Shown piece after piece: positions 19,113 to 28,250 of a DNA stretch of 64,000 nucleotides. Under the pieces are notes generated by a model. It was not told where the DNA came from. It searched no databases and was given only the letters and a program-made list of their open reading frames with translations. Position numbers and translations under genes: made by a program. This DNA comes from Sediminibacterium sp. KACHI17 (GTDB lineage: Bacteria > Bacteroidota > Bacteroidia > Chitinophagales > Chitinophagaceae), in assembly GCF_040362915.1 (NCBI RefSeq), contig NZ_AP029612.1, positions 434,001 through 498,000 of the forward strand, written 5' to 3'. Positions within the stretch are counted from its first letter, which is position 1, and each line of letters begins with the position of its first letter.

Positions 19113-20201
19113 ATGAAACATTTATGGATCGCTTGTTTACTGATTTCTCTTCAGTTGCAAGCACAAACTGAGACCACAAAAAAGCTCCTGACTTCAACCG
19201 ACCTCTCTGTCTTAGCGAGCAAAGCAAAGGCCAATCAGTTTTCCGGAACAATCCTCATAGTGCAGGGGAAGGAAAATGGATGGTCCTGGTCTAATGGCCA
19301 GGCTCAGGAAAAGCTAAAGATCGCAAATGGAGATGGTGTTCGTTATAATTTGGGTTCTATCGGTAAATCCTTAACAGCAGTTTTGATCATGCAACTGGTT
19401 GAGCAAAAGAAAATTCTTTTAGATCAACCCGTCAGAAAGTATTTACCGGCCGGAACATTGACAGCAGGATCGGATGCAATTACGATCCGACATTTATTGA
19501 ATAATACATCCGGACTGGGAGATTTTTTCGAAAGTCCTGATTACAGTGAAACAAAAACAGTGACCATTGATGATCACATGAAGCTGTTGAATGCTATGAA
19601 AACAGTATCTGATGAACCCGGAAAAACGTTGCACTATTCAAATTCCGGATTCATTGTATTAGGCAAATTACTGGAATTGCATTATCGTAAGTCCTATCAG
19701 GAAATTGTAAAAGAGCGTTTACTGAAGCCTGTCGGAATCAATTATGATGCAAAAAAAACATTGGCTACCGGTTATTATTTGGAAAATGGCAGTCTGAAAG
19801 TTGGCGAAGGCAATGATCCTTCGAAGTGGAGTTCAGCAGGAGGATTGTTTCTTACTGTACAGGAATTACATCAATTGATCAAAGGAATTGTTACAGGAAA
19901 ATTCATTGCAAAACAAAGTTTGCAAAGACTCTGGACAAAAGAATCCAGACCTGAGCAAGAGCCACCATTTGTTCATTATGGTTTAGGTTGGATGCTGGAA
20001 GATCCTAATTGTATTCAACTGCGTGGACATAATGGGGGTGTGAAAGGTTTTCAAGCCGCATTTCGTTACATGCCGGATGAGGATGTTTTTGTTTACTTTC
20101 TATCAAACAGAGATGGCGGTATTGAAAGTATTTTTATGGATACGATCTTTTTATTGATGGAAAAAAAAGGTTGTAAAATGGAAATGCCCGGAGGAAATTA
20201 A
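19113..20201 (+). CDS. Secreted serine hydrolase, beta-lactamase/S12 family
   Basis: 362 residues from the ATG at 19113, which places a clean signal peptide (LWIACLLISLQLQAQ) at the N-terminus. Penicillin-binding-fold motifs are present: SxxK as NLGSIGKSLTAVLIMQ, YxN as LHYSNSGFIVLGKLL, and a C-terminal HNGGVKGFQAAFRYMP replacing the KTG triad. This group covers D-Ala-D-Ala carboxypeptidase-like, esterase and beta-lactamase-like enzymes; the substrate is undetermined. Confidence 0.9.
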   Translation: MKHLWIACLLISLQLQAQTETTKKLLTSTDLSVLASKAKANQFSGTILIVQGKENGWSWSNGQAQEKLKIANGDGVRYNLGSIGKSLTAVLIMQLVEQKKILLDQPVRKYLPAGTLTAGSDAITIRHLLNNTSGLGDFFESPDYSETKTVTIDDHMKLLNAMKTVSDEPGKTLHYSNSGFIVLGKLLELHYRKSYQEIVKERLLKPVGINYDAKKTLATGYYLENGSLKVGEGNDPSKWSSAGGLFLTVQELHQLIKGIVTGKFIAKQSLQRLWTKESRPEQEPPFVHYGLGWMLEDPNCIQLRGHNGGVKGFQAAFRYMPDEDVFVYFLSNRDGGIESIFMDTIFLLMEKKGCKMEMPGGN

Positions 20202-20227
20202 ATGTAACAAACCTTTCTAGGTAACTA

Positions 20228-20292
20228 AAAACCCTTTCTTTTCTACTATGACCTGAAGCTTTGTTGATCAGGTCTAAGAAAAGAAAGGGTTT
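20228..20292. terminator. Nested bidirectional terminator
   Basis: The outer stem pairs 20229-20244 with 20277-20292 (AACCCTTTCTTTTCT type, 16 bp). An inner 7-bp stem GACCTGA (20250-20256) / TCAGGTC (20268-20274) caps it. It lies between the convergent serine hydrolase and purE genes and is T-rich on the right and A-rich on the left. Confidence 0.8.
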
Positions 20293-20310
20293 ATATTTTA
20301 AATAACAGAA

Positions 20311-20829
20311 TCAGTCAAATTGATTCGGCCACTCATTTTTCAGACCATCAATTTTCTCACCTACTTCATCTTTCATTTGCTTTTTGTAAGCAGCTAATTT
20401 TTCCGCTGTTTTTTGATGATGGCTTCCAATGATCTGAGCTGCCAGTATACCAGCATTTTTCGCAGCATTCAGGGCTACTGTAGCAACAGGAACGCCATTG
20501 GGCATCTGCAGGATCGATAATACTGAATCCCATCCATCAATTGAATTGGATGATTTGATAGGGACACCAATCACAGGCAATGTGGTAATAGCCGCAACCA
20601 TACCCGGTAAATGTGCAGCGCCACCGGCGCCGGCAATGATGACTTGTAAACCTCTTGTTCTCGCTGTCTCAGCATAAGTGACCATTCTTTCAGGTGTACG
20701 ATGTGCTGAAACTACGGTTAACTCAAATGGGATATCAAAATGTCTGAGCATATCAGCAGCGGCTTGCATGATCTTTAAATCACTGTCACTGCCCATGATA
20801 ATGCCAACTACAGGGATGGAACTTGTCAT
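20311..20829 (-). CDS. purE: N5-carboxyaminoimidazole ribonucleotide mutase PurE
   Basis: 172 residues with the PurE signatures [45 protein letters not shown] and [17 protein letters not shown]. PurE catalyses the carboxyaminoimidazole ribonucleotide step of de novo purine synthesis. purK is not adjacent, unlike in many genomes; the upstream neighbour is a fucosidase gene 67 bases away. Another purine gene, purB, lies about 30 kb further on. Confidence 0.96.
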   Translation of the reverse strand: MTSSIPVVGIIMGSDSDLKIMQAAADMLRHFDIPFELTVVSAHRTPERMVTYAETARTRGLQVIIAGAGGAAHLPGMVAAITTLPVIGVPIKSSNSIDGWDSVLSILQMPNGVPVATVALNAAKNAGILAAQIIGSHHQKTAEKLAAYKKQMKDEVGEKIDGLKNEWPNQFD

Positions 20830-20896
20830 GGTGTAAAGATAATTAATTTATATTGTTAGGGTTTGGCTTATTGCCGATGAGTGATCGTCAATCGTT

Positions 20897-22297
20897 TTAT
20901 TGGATCAAGTAAGCAGATAATCCTCGTAATACCGGTGCTGCTTTTGATTCTTGAATAACGATTCTTATTTCAGTAGTTGTCAGCTTTGGAAATGTGGTGA
21001 TCTTTTTTCTGCCGATCGTTGTTCCATCAAAAACTTTTACAAATTGCTTCCCTTGTTTTGCTTCAATGGAAAAACGGATCACCCTTTGTCCGTATGCGAT
21101 CATTTCTTCCAATACAATCGCATTCAATGTTTCTTGATACGGAAGCTTTACCTGAATCACGACCTGATCATTTTTGTCAGCTGACCAATACGTATTAGTA
21201 TTTTCATCTAACAAGTGTCTGAGCGCTGTTTCTTTTTGATTGTTGGTTGAAACCGATGCTTTTTTGAAAAGATTATTGCTGAAAGCATCAACTCTTTTTT
21301 TTGCAAAACCCATCAGTGCTGCTGAATCATTGGGATGGAATAATCCTCTTCTATCAGGGGGAACGTTCAATAATAAGTTCCCTCCATTACCCACTGATTT
21401 TAAATACAGGTCAAAAAGTACATCAGGAGATTTTACTTTATCATCTTCACTGGCATGATAAAACCAACCCGGGCGAATAGACACGTCTGCTTCAGCAGGT
21501 ATCCAATGTTTGCCATTGAAGTTACCCTGATTGAGTGTGTCGACATGCGGAGCACCTAATCCTCTTGCAAAACCTGCAGTATCCAATAAATTCCAATTTG
21601 TATTTCCGATAAATCCTTTTTCATTACCACACCAGCGTATACTCGGACCGATATCACTAAAGATGATCAAAGGTTGTTGAAAAGAAAAAGCTGCTTTTTC
21701 AAATCGCTTAAAATCATAAATCTGTTTTTTGCCATTAGGTCCCTCACCATTTGCGCCATCCCACCATAACTCAAAGAAGGGGCCATAATTCGTGAACAAC
21801 TCTTTCATCGTAGCGATGTACACATCATTGTATTCAGGAGTCCCATATTTAGGATGATTTCTGTCCCATGGCGATAAATACACACCCATTTCGATCCCTT
21901 CTTGCTTACAAGCTGCTGATAATGCTTTTACAACGTCTCCTTTGCCTTGCATCCATTTACTTTCCCGAACGGTATGTGTGCTTTGTTTACTGGGCCATAA
22001 TGAGAAGCCATCATGATGTTTTGCGGTGAGTATGATCCCTTTTGCGCCCGCTTTTTTGGCAATACGAGCCCACTGTCTGCAATCTAATTGAGTTGGATTG
22101 AAAATATTAGGATCTTCATTCCCTTCTCCCCATTCTTTATCTGTGAAAGTGTTGGGGCCAAAGTGAATGAACAGATAAAACTCTTTTTCGTGCCAGGCTA
22201 ATTGCTCTTTTGTCGGAATCGGATAAAGCGGTTGTACTTTTTGTGCAGCACATTGCAGTGAAATGATCGTCGTGAAGAGCAGGATTAGTTTTTTCAA
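20897..22297 (-). CDS. Secreted alpha-L-fucosidase (GH29)
   Basis: 466 residues with a signal peptide (ILLFTTIISLQCAAQ). The GH29 barrel shows WHEKEFYLFIHFGPNTF, IILTAKHHDGFSLWPSKQS and the nucleophile region FELWWDGANGEGP, where the aspartate is the likely nucleophile. The last 130 residues, after AFSNNLFKKASVSTNNQK, look like a beta-sandwich F5/8-type C domain that would bind carbohydrate. Length and layout suggest a GH29 subfamily B enzyme (inference). It acts outside the cytoplasm on fucosylated glycans. Confidence 0.92.
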   Translation of the reverse strand: MKKLILLFTTIISLQCAAQKVQPLYPIPTKEQLAWHEKEFYLFIHFGPNTFTDKEWGEGNEDPNIFNPTQLDCRQWARIAKKAGAKGIILTAKHHDGFSLWPSKQSTHTVRESKWMQGKGDVVKALSAACKQEGIEMGVYLSPWDRNHPKYGTPEYNDVYIATMKELFTNYGPFFELWWDGANGEGPNGKKQIYDFKRFEKAAFSFQQPLIIFSDIGPSIRWCGNEKGFIGNTNWNLLDTAGFARGLGAPHVDTLNQGNFNGKHWIPAEADVSIRPGWFYHASEDDKVKSPDVLFDLYLKSVGNGGNLLLNVPPDRRGLFHPNDSAALMGFAKKRVDAFSNNLFKKASVSTNNQKETALRHLLDENTNTYWSADKNDQVVIQVKLPYQETLNAIVLEEMIAYGQRVIRFSIEAKQGKQFVKVFDGTTIGRKKITTFPKLTTTEIRIVIQESKAAPVLRGLSAYLIQ

Positions 22298-22357
22298 AAT
22301 GATGGGGTTTGAAGATGAAATTTAACCACAAATCTATACTCATCAAGTGCTGAATCA

Positions 22358-23077
22358 TCAGCGTAACTGACGTTTATACATCTGTACAGTATTTTCATAT
22401 CCTAGATAGATCGCATCACAAACCAATGCATGACCAATGCTCACTTCATCTAGGTAAGGGATATGTTGTTTCAGATATTTGAGATTGGAGAGGTCAAGAT
22501 CATGTCCGGCATTGATACCCAATCCCAGTGCCTTGGCTCGCTCTGCGGCAGCAACATAAGGAGCAACAGCTGCTTCATGATTGCCACTGGCAAAAGTTTT
22601 GGCGTAACCTTCTGTATACAGCTCAATGCGATCAGTACCTGTTTGAGCTGCACCCTCTACCATATCGATCACAGGATCTACAAAAATGGAAACACGAATA
22701 TTAGCTTTCTTAAATACACTGATGATATCCATCAAATAAGATCGATGTTTAATCGTATCCCATCCATGATCGCTGGTAAGTTGTCCGAGTGCATCCGGTA
22801 CCAAAGTGACCTGATGCGGTTTCGTTTCTAATACCAGATCAACAAATTTTTGTTCTGTTGGATTGCCCTCAATATTAAATTCAGTGGTGATGATCTTTCG
22901 AATCGCTCTTGTATCATCATAGCGGATATGTCTTTCATCCGGACGAGGATGTACAGTTACACCATCTGCTCCGAAACGTTCTGCATCCATGGCAGCTTTG
23001 ATCACATCAGGATTATTACCACCGCGACTATTCCTTAATGTGGCAAATTTGTTGATGTTTACACTGAGTTTTGTCAT
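22358..23077 (-). CDS. pdxJ: Pyridoxine 5'-phosphate synthase PdxJ
   Basis: 239 residues (E. coli PdxJ has 243). Signatures are KLSVNINKFATLRNSRGG, ERFGADGVTVHPRPDERHI, FNIEGNPTEQKFVDLVLE, QVTLVPDALGQLTSDHGW and GLGINAGHDLDLSNLKYL. It condenses 1-deoxyxylulose 5-phosphate with 3-amino-2-oxopropyl phosphate in the DXP-dependent vitamin B6 pathway. The gene starts only four bases after a TACCTTTG promoter box, so the mRNA may be leaderless. Confidence 0.96.
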   Translation of the reverse strand: MTKLSVNINKFATLRNSRGGNNPDVIKAAMDAERFGADGVTVHPRPDERHIRYDDTRAIRKIITTEFNIEGNPTEQKFVDLVLETKPHQVTLVPDALGQLTSDHGWDTIKHRSYLMDIISVFKKANIRVSIFVDPVIDMVEGAAQTGTDRIELYTEGYAKTFASGNHEAAVAPYVAAAERAKALGLGINAGHDLDLSNLKYLKQHIPYLDEVSIGHALVCDAIYLGYENTVQMYKRQLR

Positions 23078-23081
23078 GATG

Positions 23082-23089
23082 CAAAGGTA
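23082..23089 (-). promoter_or_regulatory. -7 promoter element of pdxJ, adjacent to the start codon
   Basis: On the minus strand this reads TACCTTTG, matching TAnnTTTG, and the ATG of pdxJ follows after four bases. No good -33 TTTG is visible at the normal distance, so the element is a candidate only. Confidence 0.45.
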
Positions 23090-23129
23090 CTCAGAACTGA
23101 AGATAATTGTATCTGATTCTCTGCGCTAT

Positions 23130-23192
23130 CTCAGTTGCTCATGTTCTCTGTGGTAAAACAAACCTGAACCGCAGAGAACATGAGTAACTGAG
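23130..23192. repeat. 25-bp inverted repeat (long hairpin)
   Basis: 23130-23154 pairs with 23168-23192 over 25 positions with only two G-U type pairs, around a 13-base loop. It occupies most of the 116-base gap between pdxJ and the DUF1761 gene and ends one base before the DUF1761 stop. There is no T-run on either side, so it is not a classical terminator. The arms read CTCAGTTGCTCATGTTCTCT on the left strand. Confidence 0.75.
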
Positions 23193-23193
23193 A

Positions 23194-23613
23194 CTAACCT
23201 AAGTAATGCATTACTATACTGGCGGAGGTAAGACCTACAATGTGGTATCCACAATCAATCAGGTATAACGCAAATGGTTTTTTAGTATACAAATACCCAA
23301 TACTAATGGCTGGTGTACTGAATCCTACAGATAGTAATACTCCAAGATGAAAAGCATCTGTATAATTATTCATCGGAATCATTTGTCTGAAAATGGTAAG
23401 ACCCAAACATGAGATCGCCATAAAAATAAAGCTGATACCCATAATGGCGCCGGCTCCTTTTTTGGCATCGGGGGTATTCACATCTATATTGTTTAAACGA
23501 ATCCATGCCTTTGAAAATAGAAAACTGTACCAAATAGCACCGATCAGGAAATAAACAAGTGCACTTAGAAAGAAAGATACCCAGTTGACGTGGTCAGCAA
23601 AATGATGTAACAT
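23194..23613 (-). CDS. DUF1761 family small membrane protein
   Basis: 139 residues from the ATG at 23613, giving the start MLHHFADHVNWVSFFLSALV; an in-frame start at 23676 adds an unrelated leader. Four hydrophobic helices (about residues 10-32, 55-75, 85-105 and 115-135) and the IGAIWYSFLFSKAWIRL segment fit DUF1761. Function unknown. It is a single gene, divergent from the UbiD-like gene. Confidence 0.8.
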   Translation of the reverse strand: MLHHFADHVNWVSFFLSALVYFLIGAIWYSFLFSKAWIRLNNIDVNTPDAKKGAGAIMGISFIFMAISCLGLTIFRQMIPMNNYTDAFHLGVLLSVGFSTPAISIGYLYTKKPFALYLIDCGYHIVGLTSASIVMHYLG

Positions 23614-23751
23614 AGTTTGGTTGTTTAGGGTTTTGAATGGTATTAAGGTCGGAAATAAAACGCAGTTCTGCAACACACTTATGGGTAATGACTTATTTTG
23701 CAGATGTATTGCTTCTGCTCAACCATTTGCAGCTAACAATGTTTTAAAGCT

Positions 23752-25590
23752 ATGTCTTACTCATCACTCGAATCATGCCTTGTTGATCTGGAAAAGAATG
23801 GTCAGCTGGTGCGCGTCAAAGAAGAAGTGGATCCCTATCTGGAAATGGCGGCAATTCACCTGCGAGTATATGAAATGGGGGGACCTGCCTTACTATTTGA
23901 GAATGTAAAAGGGAGTCAGTATCGTGCGGCTTCAAATATTTTCGGAACACTGGACAGAAGCAAATTCATTTTTCGCGAAACACTGGCGCAGGTACAGAAG
24001 CTGATCGAATTAAAGGGAGATCCGATCAAAGCCGTCAAACAGCCTTTGCAGAATATCCGTACAGGTTTTGCCGCACTCAAAGCATTGCCATTAAAAGATC
24101 CATGGAATAAGCCGGTCTTGTATCGGGAAATAAAGATCAGCGATCTTCCTTTGATTCATCATTGGCCAATGGATGGGGGAGCATTTGTTACCTTGCCTCA
24201 GGTATATACAGAAGATATTGATCAGCCAGGTATCATGAAAGCCAATCTGGGTATGTATCGTATCCAGTTGAATGGGAATGATTATCAGAAAGACAAAGAG
24301 ATCGGATTACATTACCAATTACACAGAGGAATTGGGGTGCATCAAACAAAGGCAAATAAAAAAGGGCTACCGCTAAAAGTTAGTTGTTTCATAGGTGGAC
24401 CTCCTTCGCATACCGTAGCTGCTGTTATGCCTTTGCCGGAAGGTATTAGCGAAATGACATTTGCAGGGGTATTGGGAGGAAGACGTTTTCGGTATACTTA
24501 CCAGGATGGATTTTGTTTGAGCACCGACGCCGATTTTGTGATCACAGGAGAAGTTTACCCCAGTGAAAACAAGCCGGAAGGTCCATTTGGAGATCATCTT
24601 GGCTATTATAGTTTGCAACATCCTTTTCCATTGATGCGTGTACACAAAGTATATGCGAAGAAGAATGCGATCTGGCCTTTCACTGTTGTAGGCAGACCCC
24701 CTCAGGAAGATACCAGTTTTGGGCAGTTGATCCATGAAATTACGGGAGATGCCATACCCCAGGAGATACCTGGTGTAAAAGAAGTACATGCTGTAGATGC
24801 GGCAGGCGTGCACCCATTATTGTTGGCAATTGGTAGTGAACGGTATACCCCTTATCTGCCCACTAAACAGCCCGCAGAATTATTGACCATTGCTAATCAT
24901 ATTTTAGGTACAGGGCAGTTGAGTCTTGCGAAATTCTTATTCATTACGGCAGATGATACCCAACAATTGACAACACATCATGTCCGTGAATTCTTTGAAT
25001 ATATTTTTGAGAGGATCAATCTGACCCGTGACATTCATTTCTACACAAATACTACCATTGATACACTTGATTATTCCGGTACAGGGTTGAACACGGGTAG
25101 TAAAGTTGTATTTGCTGCCTATGGCGATATTCAAAGAACACTTGCGAAGGAACTGCCCTCTGCTATTACATCTTTGAGCGGTTTTGGCCAGGCGTGTTTG
25201 GCGATGCCGGGAGTGGTTTGTCTGCAAGCAGATTCTTACATAGATGCAGATCATACAGTAAAGCAAATAGAACAATTAAATGCACAGTTACAGCATCAAC
25301 TTCCAGAGTTAGCGGGTATTGTGCAGATCGTACTTTGTGATGATACTTCATTTACTGCTGCTACTTTAGGAAATTATCTGTGGGTTACTTATACAAGAAG
25401 TAATCCATCACACGATATCCATGGTATTGCTTCATTCATCCGCAACAAACATTGGGGATGTGATGGTCCGATGGTAGTGGATGCCCGTATCAAGCCGCAC
25501 CATGCACCTGCTGTGGTGAAAGATCCGGCGACAGAGCAAAAAATCGATCGCTTGTTTGCAAAGGGTGGGAGTCTTTACGGGATATCCTGA
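23752..25590 (+). CDS. UbiD-family decarboxylase, probably menaquinone biosynthesis (MqnP/MqnL-like)
   Basis: 612 residues, close to the roughly 610-residue UbiD-like enzymes of futalosine-pathway organisms such as Helicobacter and longer than E. coli UbiD (497). Prenyl-FMN decarboxylase features include IQLNGNDYQKDKEIGLHYQ, SCFIGGPPSHTVAAVMPLPE, EGPFGDHLGYYSLQHPFP and VVGRPPQEDTSFG. The presence of mqnA elsewhere in the window makes a role in decarboxylating a menaquinone precursor likely (inference). It stands alone; a secreted peroxiredoxin-like gene follows. Confidence 0.83.
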   Translation: MSYSSLESCLVDLEKNGQLVRVKEEVDPYLEMAAIHLRVYEMGGPALLFENVKGSQYRAASNIFGTLDRSKFIFRETLAQVQKLIELKGDPIKAVKQPLQNIRTGFAALKALPLKDPWNKPVLYREIKISDLPLIHHWPMDGGAFVTLPQVYTEDIDQPGIMKANLGMYRIQLNGNDYQKDKEIGLHYQLHRGIGVHQTKANKKGLPLKVSCFIGGPPSHTVAAVMPLPEGISEMTFAGVLGGRRFRYTYQDGFCLSTDADFVITGEVYPSENKPEGPFGDHLGYYSLQHPFPLMRVHKVYAKKNAIWPFTVVGRPPQEDTSFGQLIHEITGDAIPQEIPGVKEVHAVDAAGVHPLLLAIGSERYTPYLPTKQPAELLTIANHILGTGQLSLAKFLFITADDTQQLTTHHVREFFEYIFERINLTRDIHFYTNTTIDTLDYSGTGLNTGSKVVFAAYGDIQRTLAKELPSAITSLSGFGQACLAMPGVVCLQADSYIDADHTVKQIEQLNAQLQHQLPELAGIVQIVLCDDTSFTAATLGNYLWVTYTRSNPSHDIHGIASFIRNKHWGCDGPMVVDARIKPHHAPAVVKDPATEQKIDRLFAKGGSLYGIS

Positions 25591-25655
25591 TAATGTGGAT
25601 GATTTTTCTTGTAAGTAATCCTTTGACTCTTCGTCTTTTCTGGAAAATAACCATC

Positions 25656-26237
25656 ATGAAACAACTGATCAGCATCCTTTTATTATTTATTGCAAGTTCC
25701 GCCATTGCCCAAACAGAACCTACAGGCCTGAAAGTAGGGGATAAGGCGCCTATGTTTATAGGTACAGATCAAAATGGTCAGCAGTTCTCTTTGCAGGAAG
25801 CTTTGAAAAAGGGAAATGTTGTGTTGATGTTTTATCGCGGACAATGGTGCCCCTATTGTAATAAGCAAATGAGTCAAATGAATGATTCTTTATCATCCAT
25901 CACAGATAAAGGAGCAAGGGTGATAGCTGTTTCACCGGAAGTACAGGACAATGTGAAGAAGACCATTGAAAAAACAAAAGCATCTTTTCCAGTCATCAGT
26001 GATGTGAAGATGCAGATCATGAAGGATTATAAAGTGAATTTCTCTGTGCCTCAAGCCACGCAGGATCGGTATAAAAATTTTGGTATTGATTTCAGTATAG
26101 CTAATGGAGAAAATGGCGCTAATTTACCGGTACCTGCTACTTATGTGATCGGTACAGATGGTACGATCAAGTATGTATTCTTCAATCCTGATTATCGAAA
26201 AAGAGCATCAGTTAAAGAGATTGCCGCTTATCTCTAA
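25656..26237 (+). CDS. Secreted peroxiredoxin-like (AhpC/TSA) protein
   Basis: 193 residues from the ATG at 25656, which opens a signal peptide (ILLLFIASSAIAQ). The redoxin domain reads LKVGDKAPMFIGTDQNGQ, then VLMFYRGQWCPYCNKQMSQM, where the first cysteine is the probable peroxidatic or thioredoxin-type residue in a CPYC motif. VPATYVIGTDGTIKYVFFNP follows. It probably acts as a periplasmic thiol peroxidase or oxidoreductase. Its last 26 bases overlap the convergent YhcH gene. Confidence 0.86.
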   Translation: MKQLISILLLFIASSAIAQTEPTGLKVGDKAPMFIGTDQNGQQFSLQEALKKGNVVLMFYRGQWCPYCNKQMSQMNDSLSSITDKGARVIAVSPEVQDNVKKTIEKTKASFPVISDVKMQIMKDYKVNFSVPQATQDRYKNFGIDFSIANGENGANLPVPATYVIGTDGTIKYVFFNPDYRKRASVKEIAAYL

Positions 26238-26694
26238 CATAGTCAACGCTTACTTTTACTACGACTTTTTTCACTGGTGTGGATCTTTCATGAATGATGC
26301 AAGGCATATGAAGGTCTGATGGATAAAAGATCGTAAACATACCAGCTGTAACAACCGTAAAGAAGTCTGGTGTTTCATCGAATAACATGAAATCATCATC
26401 AGATTGATATTCGCGAGATGGGACTTGTGTGCTGAGTAACGCATGTCCCATTTTTTCTTGTCCACTCACGACATATTGTACATCGATAAATTTTTTATGC
26501 GCTTCTAGCTTTTCAGTATCAGGATCTTTGGTGTCATATGCTTGTACAATGGCAAATAGTTGTTCTCCATCTAGTTCATATTTACCATTTTCCAGTTGTG
26601 TGAAATCTGTTGTTTGAATATAACGCAGTGCAGTTTCTATTCCTGGATGAAGATGAAAGTAAAGTGCTGCACGACTGATATGATCTATTACCAT
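26212..26694 (-). CDS. YhcH/YjgK/YiaL family (DUF386) protein
   Basis: 160 residues in a cupin-like fold: start MVIDHISRAALYFHLHP, DTEKLEAHKKFIDVQYVVSG, FMLFDETPDFFTVV, FTIFYPSDLHMPCIIH and KKVVVKVSVDY. Histidine and glutamate residues in these segments are the likely metal or substrate ligands. Family members occur in sugar and sialic-acid catabolism and in beta-galactosidase systems, but none of those genes are adjacent here. It overlaps the convergent peroxiredoxin gene at their 3' ends. Confidence 0.85.
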   Translation of the reverse strand: MVIDHISRAALYFHLHPGIETALRYIQTTDFTQLENGKYELDGEQLFAIVQAYDTKDPDTEKLEAHKKFIDVQYVVSGQEKMGHALLSTQVPSREYQSDDDFMLFDETPDFFTVVTAGMFTIFYPSDLHMPCIIHERSTPVKKVVVKVSVDYVRDKRQSL

Positions 26695-26745
26695 GATTCA
26701 AATATAATCATTTCAAGTAGCGCTCATAAAAATGAAGGATCATCA

Positions 26746-27537
26746 TCAATTCACCTCAACCCATGTATGATCTGCCAGTAAACGAACCGATGAAACAAAC
26801 TGTTTAAAAGGACCTGATCCGCCCCATTCTTGAGGTGCTACCAATGACAGAATATGTTGTCCATCATTTTTTTCATAGAGATGATAGATATGTCCGATCT
26901 GTGGTTTGAAACTCAGTTTTGCTTCATAGATCATCATGCTGAGCTCTTTTCTTTTTCGGATCTCTTGAGCTTGTCGGGCAAGTAACTCAATTTGCTGACG
27001 GATCTGATCCAGCTGCATATTGGTTTGATCTTCCATCGCAGAAAGGGCTTTGTGTTTGATCACGCCTTCTTTGGTGGGTCTAATGGCCACGCCGGCTACA
27101 GAAGAAGCGTAGGGTAAAACGCTTAACTGTTTGTGATACATTTCAATATTCACAAAAGGTTTATGATCCTTATCATATCCTTGCTGCGTTAATTTCAAAT
27201 AGCCATTTGGCATGATCTCATGCTTGACCTCCAAAATGATCTGCTGTTGCTTGTAAAACTTAAATAAAAGGGTAGAAGAGTTTTCAATACTGGCTGCTGC
27301 TTCATCAGCTAAATCAATATTTTCAAAATGATGGAGTTGACCATCAGGAACAATTTTGTATTGGGTATAATAGGCTTCATTTTCCATGGAAACCCAGTTG
27401 ATACTAATACTCAATGCATGACCATTCTCGACCGATTCGATCTTATAATTACCACTTTTAGGAGGGATGCCCGATTGAAAATCACATTTTTCGGGAAAGA
27501 GCTGCCAACTTGCTAAAAAATTATATGCCTGTACCAT
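26746..27537 (-). CDS. DUF2452 family protein
   Basis: 263 residues, no signal peptide. The C-terminal half shows the DUF2452 layout: SVAGVAIRPTKEGVIKHKAL, a short coiled coil (about residues 168-197, QLDQIRQQIELLARQAQEIR) and the end segment PQIGHIYHLYEKNDGQHILS then LVAPQEWGG. The N-terminal half looks like a lipocalin-type or DUF1579-like beta domain (FLASWQLFPEKCDFQSGIPP), suggesting ligand binding. Function unknown. An AACCTTTG box upstream is a weak -7 candidate. Confidence 0.72.
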   Translation of the reverse strand: MVQAYNFLASWQLFPEKCDFQSGIPPKSGNYKIESVENGHALSISINWVSMENEAYYTQYKIVPDGQLHHFENIDLADEAAASIENSSTLLFKFYKQQQIILEVKHEIMPNGYLKLTQQGYDKDHKPFVNIEMYHKQLSVLPYASSVAGVAIRPTKEGVIKHKALSAMEDQTNMQLDQIRQQIELLARQAQEIRKRKELSMMIYEAKLSFKPQIGHIYHLYEKNDGQHILSLVAPQEWGGSGPFKQFVSSVRLLADHTWVEVN

Positions 27538-27584
27538 ACCTGTAAACTACATATGACGACTGCAAAGGTTCTGTATTTACATGA

Positions 27585-27624
27585 AAAAGCCACAGATTCT
27601 GCAAATAATCTGCGAATCTGTGGC
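27585..27624 (-). terminator. Intrinsic terminator of the DUF2911 gene
   Basis: GCCACAGATTCTGCA (27589-27603) pairs with TGCGAATCTGTGGC (27611-27624) with one bulged base and a 7-base loop. On the minus strand it is followed by five T residues. The arm GCCACAGATTC recurs at 54505. Confidence 0.7.
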
Positions 27625-27644
27625 CAGAATAGAATTGGATAGAT

Positions 27645-28163
27645 TTATTTTACTTTAAAACCTACTCGCGTTGTTCCCCAAGCCAGTGTAACAACGCCAG
27701 CCTTAGAAATAGCATAAGTTAGTTTTTCTTCGGCAGCACCGGCAGCGCCTTGCTTAACATTCACTCTCAATGCGTCATCTGATTCACTGTATTGAGTTCC
27801 CCAGCCTTCCCATTTTTTGCTGAAAATAAGTGTCCAGTCATTGCCATTTTTGATAGTAAAGAATCCATATTTACCGGCAGCCAGTGGCTTTCCTTCAATG
27901 GTAACATCTTTACTGAATTCGATCCATGTTTTTTCATTGGCACCAGCACGCCACACTTTACCGTCTTTAGGTTCAATGTCTTTTCCTATTTCACGACCTT
28001 TCAAGGCAGGTTGACTATAATCAATGGTAATTTTTGTACCACCAACAGTCTCGGATACAGTTGCAGGTGGACTTGGTCTTTTTGACTTATCCTGTTGTGC
28101 ACATGCGGAGATCGATGAAAGCAAAAGGCCGGTCATGGCCATCATAGCGAAAAATTTCTTCAT
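27645..28163 (-). CDS. DUF2911 lipoprotein
   Basis: 172 residues with a lipoprotein-type signal peptide (GLLLSSISACAQQ, lipobox cysteine at about residue 21). The body matches DUF2911: KITIDYSQPALKGREIG, GKVWRAGANEKTWIEFSKDV, LAAGKYGFFTIKNGNDWTLI and WGTQYSESDDALRVNV. DUF2911 proteins are common secreted or lipid-anchored proteins of Bacteroidota with no established activity. It is probably monocistronic. Confidence 0.87.
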   Translation of the reverse strand: MKKFFAMMAMTGLLLSSISACAQQDKSKRPSPPATVSETVGGTKITIDYSQPALKGREIGKDIEPKDGKVWRAGANEKTWIEFSKDVTIEGKPLAAGKYGFFTIKNGNDWTLIFSKKWEGWGTQYSESDDALRVNVKQGAAGAAEEKLTYAISKAGVVTLAWGTTRVGFKVK

Positions 28164-28250
28164 GGTCTTTTTGTTTATGATTATAAACGAAAATTAGAGG
28201 AAAAGGTTGACGTGATGGCTTTTTTTATGATGACCGGAATGTTAAAAATG

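Noticed and set aside
20311..22297. purE and fucosidase as a functional operon
   Set aside because: Adjacent and same strand, but unrelated roles and a 67-base gap; co-transcription is possible without functional link.
23130..23192. Insertion-sequence terminal repeats
   Set aside because: Only 13 bases lie between the arms and no transposase is present.
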